Positions 60,499-64,000 of a stretch of DNA of 64,000 nt are shown one piece after another. Positions within the stretch are counted from its first letter, which is position 1. The number at the start of each line of letters is the position of its first letter. The DNA comes from Bifidobacterium simiiventris (lineage in GTDB: Bacteria > Actinomycetota > Actinomycetes > Actinomycetales > Bifidobacteriaceae). The position numbers were made by a program, and so were the translations under genes. The notes under the pieces are model-generated. The model was not told where the DNA came from. It worked only from the letters and a program-made list of their open reading frames with translations, and searched no databases. The stretch is from contig NZ_JAHBBG010000011.1 in the NCBI RefSeq assembly GCF_019331715.1, positions 25,602 to 89,601 on the forward strand, in the 5' to 3' direction.

Positions 60499-61830
60499 TC
60501 AGTGCGAGTTCTCGTATTCGGAGGCCCAGCCGTCGACGAACGCGGTCTTGACCGCATTCCAGTCGCCGGTGCCCTGGGCGTACTGCAGCAGCGCCTGGCC
60601 GACGCCGTTCTTCCACTCTTCGGACGGCATCATGGTGAAGTTCCACGAGACGGCGGTCTTGCCGGACTTCTGGTCCTCGACGGCGGCCTGGGTGAGCGGG
60701 TTGTCGGAGGTGACGTCGTCGAAGGTCTTGAACGGCGTGGTGAAGCCCATGTCGGTGGACAGCGACTTCTTGCCGGTGTCGGAGGTGATGACCCACTTGA
60801 GGAAGTCCTCAGTGGCCTTCTTGTCGGCGTCCGACGCCTTCTCGTTGATGCACCAGTAGTTCTCGGAACCGGTCGCGAGGCCCTGCTTCTCCTCGCCCTT
60901 GGCGCCGATGTAGATCGGCATCATGCCGAGCGAGTCGGCGCTCATGCCGGCCTTCTGCAGGTCGGTCCACGCCCACGTGCCGTTCTGGTAGAACGCGGCC
61001 TCGCCGAGCGCGAACTCGGAGTTCGCGTCATCGCCGGTCTTGGAGCTCAGCTGGGTCGGCTCGGTGGTCGAATCGGTGATGTACAGGTCGAAGATCTTCT
61101 TGTAGTTCGGCAGGTAGGTGCCCTTGATGGTCGCCGGCTGCTCGGTGACGTTGTCGTCCTTGAACTCGTAGTACAGCGGCAGGTTGGCGAGGTGCGTCTT
61201 GAAGCGCCAGTCGGAGCTGGAGTCGAAGCCGGCAGACGTGAACGCGCCCTTGATGCCGAGCTCGTCCTTGCGGGCCTGCATGTCGTCGGCCACGGCCTTG
61301 AGCGTGTCGAAGTTGTCGATCTCGTCGACGGACTTCGCCTTTGCGCCGTCAAGCGCGAAGTACTTGTTGAGGATGTCCTTGTTGTAGATGATGCCGTAGG
61401 TTTCCATCACGTACGGCACACCGACGACCTTGTCGCCGTCCTTGAGCGCGACGTCCTGGTTGTTGAGTTCCTTGTAGATGTCGGTGTCCTTCAGGTCGGC
61501 CGTGTACGACTTCCAGTTCTGGTAGCCGACCGGACCGTTGACCTGGAACAGCGTGGGCGCGTCGGTCTTGGCGATCTCGGACTTCAGGGTCTGCTCGTAG
61601 GTGCCGGACGCGGCGGTCTGCACCTTGACCTCGGTGCCGGTTTCCTTGGTGTATTCCTTGGCCAGCGCGGTCCACTGGTCGGCGGCTTCCGGCTTGAAGT
61701 TCAGGTAGTAGACCTTGCCCTTGGCATCGTCGGACGAGTTGGAGCTGTTGCCGCATGCGGCGAGCGCGCCGACCGACATCGCGGCGATCGCGACCATGCC
61801 CACCGCCGACTTGAACGTACGATTCATCAT
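60499..61830 (-). CDS. Sugar-binding lipoprotein of ABC importer 3
   Basis: A 443-residue extracellular solute-binding protein of the MalE-like group, clearly shorter than and different from the other two binding proteins. The start at 61830 (two ATG in a row) follows AAAGG; the signal peptide ends in the lipobox LAAC (Cys26), followed by a Ser/Asn linker. Conserved features are VYYLNFKPEAADQWTALAKE, FQVNGPVGYQNWKSYTADLK, GVPYVMETYGIIYNKDILNK and the FALGEAAFYQNGTWAWTDLQ region typical of this family. It is transcribed on its own. Two TGCAAAC-type operators upstream tie it to the LacI at 59214 and the permeases at 57194-58884. Confidence 0.92.
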   Translation of the reverse strand: MMNRTFKSAVGMVAIAAMSVGALAACGNSSNSSDDAKGKVYYLNFKPEAADQWTALAKEYTKETGTEVKVQTAASGTYEQTLKSEIAKTDAPTLFQVNGPVGYQNWKSYTADLKDTDIYKELNNQDVALKDGDKVVGVPYVMETYGIIYNKDILNKYFALDGAKAKSVDEIDNFDTLKAVADDMQARKDELGIKGAFTSAGFDSSSDWRFKTHLANLPLYYEFKDDNVTEQPATIKGTYLPNYKKIFDLYITDSTTEPTQLSSKTGDDANSEFALGEAAFYQNGTWAWTDLQKAGMSADSLGMMPIYIGAKGEEKQGLATGSENYWCINEKASDADKKATEDFLKWVITSDTGKKSLSTDMGFTTPFKTFDDVTSDNPLTQAAVEDQKSGKTAVSWNFTMMPSEEWKNGVGQALLQYAQGTGDWNAVKTAFVDGWASEYENSH

Positions 61831-61935
61831 CGAACCTTTCTTCTGTTTCCCTGCCGCAGTTGGCGGCCAGTCGATGCCTGCTGTGGGCACCGTTACCACT
61901 TGACGAAACCTATTGTGCATCAGATCCCACCGTTT

Positions 61936-62050
61936 TGCAAACGATAGCAAGAGGCCACTGGATGATTTTTGATTACCTTTGCAAGTTTTTTTGCAGTGTT
62001 TTCTATGATTTTCTGCCACGCCGTTGCGATATTTAATGCAAACATTTGCA
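61936..62050. promoter_or_regulatory. LacI operators before the importer 3 binding protein
   Basis: TGCAAACGATAGCA at 61936-61949 and TGCAAACATTTGCA at 62037-62050. The latter is the reverse complement of the site at 59131-59144, so both are the same operator. Confidence 0.75.
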
Positions 62051-62145
62051 CCGTTGTTTACGTTCACAGTACCGTTATTTTGCAAACGTACTCAATCACT
62101 GATCGACGACTGACCCCTTGATTCCATCCGTCTCATAAACAACAC

Positions 62146-62175
62146 GGGCCGGCGTGTCGAATCACACGCCGGCCC
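62146..62175 (-). terminator. Terminator after the histidine phosphatase gene
   Basis: GGGCCGGCGTGT, a 6-nt loop, ACACGCCGGCCC. On the minus strand it is followed by GTGTTGTTTATG. Confidence 0.75.
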
Positions 62176-62228
62176 AATGGTTCCCCAGCTCCGTCAAACG
62201 TCTGCATCAGCAATCAGTCAACAAGCAG

Positions 62229-62918
62229 TCAGCAGTTCCAGCGTTCGATCACGCGGTCGCCCTTGTACACCGACAGCACCGAATAATGCGCCGTATCGAA
62301 CCGCAGCAGCCGTCCCAGATGCGGATCCAATCCCAGCCAGCGCATCGTCAGGATCCGCAGCACGTGCGCATGCGCCACGAACAGCACGTTGCGCCCTTCC
62401 GCCAGTCTCGGCAGCGCCGCATCGATCGCAAGCTGCACGCGCTCGTATACATCCTCGACCGTCTCCCCCGGACCGTTATGCACCGGCACGCGTTCGCCGG
62501 ACGGCAGCGTCTCCGTCCAATCGCCCTCCATCGCCTGATCCAGCGCCTGCGGACCGTCACGCCATACATCCCACTCGCCGCCGTGCATCTGCTGCACGGT
62601 CACGCGCGTGCGGCCCTCCGCACGGCCGTAGTCCCACTCCATCAGCGCGTCCAGCGGCTGCGGGTCGAATCCCGCCAGCAGCACGGTCTGCTGGGCACGA
62701 CGCAACGGACTGGCGAACACGCACCCCTCGTCGAATCCCTGCGGGAACCGTTCGCGCAGTCGCTCCCCCGCGTCGCGCGCCTGCTGCTCGCCCACGTCGG
62801 TCAGTGGGATGTTGGTACGGCCTGTATATTGTCCGGATTCACTCCACACGGTCTGGCCGTGCCGCATCAGCACCAGACGTCCTCTGATCGCTCCATTGCC
62901 ATCGTTTGTTGTGCTCAT
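62229..62918 (-). CDS. Histidine phosphatase / phosphoglycerate mutase family protein
   Basis: A 229-residue cytoplasmic phosphatase. The phosphohistidine motif LVLMRHGQT (His20) opens the protein, with TNIPLTDVGEQQARDAGERL, the acid Glu in MEWDYGRAEGRTR, and the second His in LFVAHAHVLRIL, all typical of the broad histidine phosphatase superfamily. The start at 62918 was chosen because upstream residues are unlike the family; its ribosome-binding site is weak. Members dephosphorylate small sugar phosphates or act as mutases; the exact substrate is unknown. The gene marks the end of the sugar cluster. Confidence 0.88.
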   Translation of the reverse strand: MSTTNDGNGAIRGRLVLMRHGQTVWSESGQYTGRTNIPLTDVGEQQARDAGERLRERFPQGFDEGCVFASPLRRAQQTVLLAGFDPQPLDALMEWDYGRAEGRTRVTVQQMHGGEWDVWRDGPQALDQAMEGDWTETLPSGERVPVHNGPGETVEDVYERVQLAIDAALPRLAEGRNVLFVAHAHVLRILTMRWLGLDPHLGRLLRFDTAHYSVLSVYKGDRVIERWNC

Positions 62919-63078
62919 AGCGACTACTCTACTCAACGCATGGCCCGTGCAACACCAAGCACCCATCACGCGCCCCTATCGCACCCGTTTTCTCACTGAC
63001 GGTTTGCTCTCGTTGGAAGCCCTTCCAACGCCACTCGCCGACCTGCACGGCGTCGCTACCTCGCAAAATAATGGTGGC

Positions 63079-63456
63079 ATGACCGAATACCAGACCGAGT
63101 CGACCGCGGACCGCATCGTCGCGGGGTTCGACAAGATCAACGAAAAGGTGGATGCCATGCGTGCCGAACGACTCAACGATCCGGATTCCCTCGGCGATAA
63201 GCTGCTCAAGTCCGCGTTGCCGTCCGTGGCGGGATTCGTGGCCGGCAAGGCGTTCACGCTGCTGTGGAACCGCGGCAAGTCGCGGCGTGCGGCCGGCAGG
63301 CTCGGCGACGGCGTGGTCGACGGGCAGGAAAGTTTCGTGATGAGCCTGCTGTTCGCGGCACTGTCCGCCGCGCTCGGTGCGGTGGTGTCGCAACTGTCCG
63401 ACCGCGGATCGCAGGCGATCGTCGACCGTCGTCACCGTCGCCGTTCCTCTCGCTGA
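63079..63456 (+). CDS. DUF4235 family membrane-associated protein
   Basis: A 125-residue actinobacterial protein. After a polar N-terminal helix (residues 1-35) come SALPSVAGFVAGKAFTLLWN and VMSLLFAALSAALGAVVSQL, two hydrophobic segments separated by a basic loop, as in DUF4235 proteins. The tail is strongly basic (RRHRRRSSR). The ribosome-binding site before the ATG at 63079 is weak (GGTGG), and earlier starts would overlap the divergent phosphatase gene. Function unknown. Confidence 0.78.
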   Translation: MTEYQTESTADRIVAGFDKINEKVDAMRAERLNDPDSLGDKLLKSALPSVAGFVAGKAFTLLWNRGKSRRAAGRLGDGVVDGQESFVMSLLFAALSAALGAVVSQLSDRGSQAIVDRRHRRRSSR

Positions 63457-63504
63457 CAGCAGCATCGCCACCTCATACGCATGTGGCAATCCCATTACTC
63501 GAGT

Positions 63505-63547
63505 GCGGGAAACGCTCACTGATGAGCCGTCAGTGAGTGTTTCCCGC
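63505..63547. terminator. Bidirectional hairpin terminator, 18-bp stem
   Basis: GCGGGAAACGCTCACTGA, a 7-nt loop, TCAGTGAGTGTTTCCCGC, with one mismatch or wobble. It separates the convergent DUF4235 gene and the small gene at 63572. Confidence 0.8.
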
Positions 63548-63571
63548 CACTCACATTCCAGCCCTAGCAGT

Positions 63572-63823
63572 TTATCGACGGCGGGGTTTGTAGCCTTTTT
63601 TACGCGAGTGCGGCTTGAGCTGTTGGTTGAGCGGCACCGCACGATAGCTGGTTTTCGGATCCCGATGGGTCAGATGCCAGGTGCCGCAGTATTCGCATCG
63701 ATACACCCATAATTCCGCTCCTCGCTCGATCAGGCTTTGATCGGCGGCACGCTGCGCCTGTGCCTTGTCGTGATACATGATCTTGTTCGACTCGGTACAA
63801 CGCTTGGGTGTGAAGTAATGCAT
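63572..63823 (-). CDS. Small hypothetical protein with a Cys-rich motif
   Basis: An 83-residue basic protein. The ATG at 63823 was preferred to a TTG eleven codons upstream. Residues 40-54 contain YRCEYCGTWHLTHRD, a CxxC...H...H arrangement that looks like half of a small zinc-binding site, with a further Cys near the N-terminus (TPKRC). The C-terminus is Lys/Arg-rich (KPHSRKKGYKPRRR), suggesting nucleic-acid binding. The ribosome-binding site is not obvious. It lies immediately downstream of an rRNA operon terminator. I do not recognise a named family. Confidence 0.6.
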   Translation of the reverse strand: MHYFTPKRCTESNKIMYHDKAQAQRAADQSLIERGAELWVYRCEYCGTWHLTHRDPKTSYRAVPLNQQLKPHSRKKGYKPRRR

Positions 63824-63871
63824 AATAAGCCCGAGTGTAGGTGATTCCCTTGTCAATCGGGTGGGTGAATA

Positions 63872-63910
63872 AAGGGAGGGCCCCGGGAGCGTGTTGCTCG
63901 ACCGGGGTCC
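63872..63910 (-). terminator. rRNA operon terminator
   Basis: On the minus strand GGACCCCGG and CCGGGGCCC form the stem, followed by TCCCTTTATT. It lies about 20 bp after the 5S rRNA 3' end. Confidence 0.85.
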
Positions 63911-63927
63911 TTCGTGACGTGTAAATG

Positions 63928-64000
63928 CGGCGGCGTGCTACTCTCCCACACCCTGTCGAGTGCAGTACCATCGCCGTGCCAGGCCTTAGCTTCCGGGTTC
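63928..64000 (-). rRNA. rrf: 5S ribosomal RNA, 3' part (runs off the window)
   Basis: Read on the minus strand, the sequence contains GAACCCGGAAGCTAAGGCC, then GGCACGGCGATGGTACTGC and GTGGGAGAGTAGCACGCCG (separate consecutive stretches), the conserved core and 3' end of actinobacterial 5S rRNA. The 5' part lies beyond the right edge, where 23S and 16S rRNA genes would be expected. Confidence 0.93.

Larger units (their letters stand above)
61831..62228. other. 398-bp intergenic region: importer 3 promoter and a terminator
   Basis: The left part is AT-rich with several TGCAAAC motifs (61936-61949, 62037-62050, 62081-62087). The right part has a GC-rich hairpin ending the histidine phosphatase gene. 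No gene is seen. Confidence 0.75.

Overview
This GC-rich window suggests a Bifidobacterium. The evidence is a dense set of intracellular plant-glycan glycosidases, each tied to LacI-family repressors; LplB/LplC- and MalF/MalG-type sugar permeases with lipoprotein binding proteins but no local ATPase; a DUF4235 protein; and a bifidobacterial-type 5S rRNA at the right edge. The species cannot be fixed from this sequence.

Layout. (1) 1-7.1 kb, minus strand: the start of a possible alpha-glucuronidase-like gene, a GH42 beta-galactosidase broken by an 11-bp G tract, an uncharacterised six-hairpin glycosidase, an SGNH esterase and a GH43 enzyme resembling exo-beta-1,3-galactanases. (2) 7.6-14.3 kb: ABC importer 1 (binding protein, LplB, LplC) facing two LacI genes. 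(3) 14.6-31.2 kb: GH27, GH43, GH51, GH36, GH120 and GH31 enzymes interleaved with three LacI genes. (4) 31.4-43.5 kb: GH78, two GH43, a DUF624 protein, ABC importer 2 and its LacI. (5) 43.7-56.7 kb: a membrane protein, a GH59 enzyme, three enzymes of hexuronate catabolism (UxaC, UxuB, ManD), a LacI, a GH30 enzyme and an Eis-like acetyltransferase. (6) 57.2-61.8 kb: ABC importer 3 (MalG, MalF, binding protein) with a divergent LacI. (7) 62.2-64 kb: housekeeping-type genes and the 3' end of an rRNA operon read on the minus strand.

How it works together. No glycosidase here has a visible signal peptide, while all three binding proteins have a lipobox. The locus therefore looks like an import-then-hydrolyse system for arabino-, galacto-, xylo-, rhamno- and glucurono-substituted oligosaccharides such as arabinogalactan, pectin side chains, xylan and xyloglucan. 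Palindromic LacI operators can be matched by eye. AATCGCA-N4-TGCGATT lies before the six-hairpin gene and importer 1. ATTGTAGCGCTACAAT lies before GH31 and, with one mismatched pair, before GH27. TTAACG(T/C)TAA lies before a GH43 and importer 2. TATTCAAACGTTTGAATA lies before GH120. TGCAAA-N2-TTTGCA lies around importer 3. TGGCAACAAA/TTTGTTGCCA lies before uxaC.

Non-coding structure is rich. There are six 47-49 nt hairpins in a roughly 63-bp tandem array, a dispersed inverted repeat that also lies in-frame inside two enzyme genes, MITE-like elements, and parS-like palindromes inside two coding regions.
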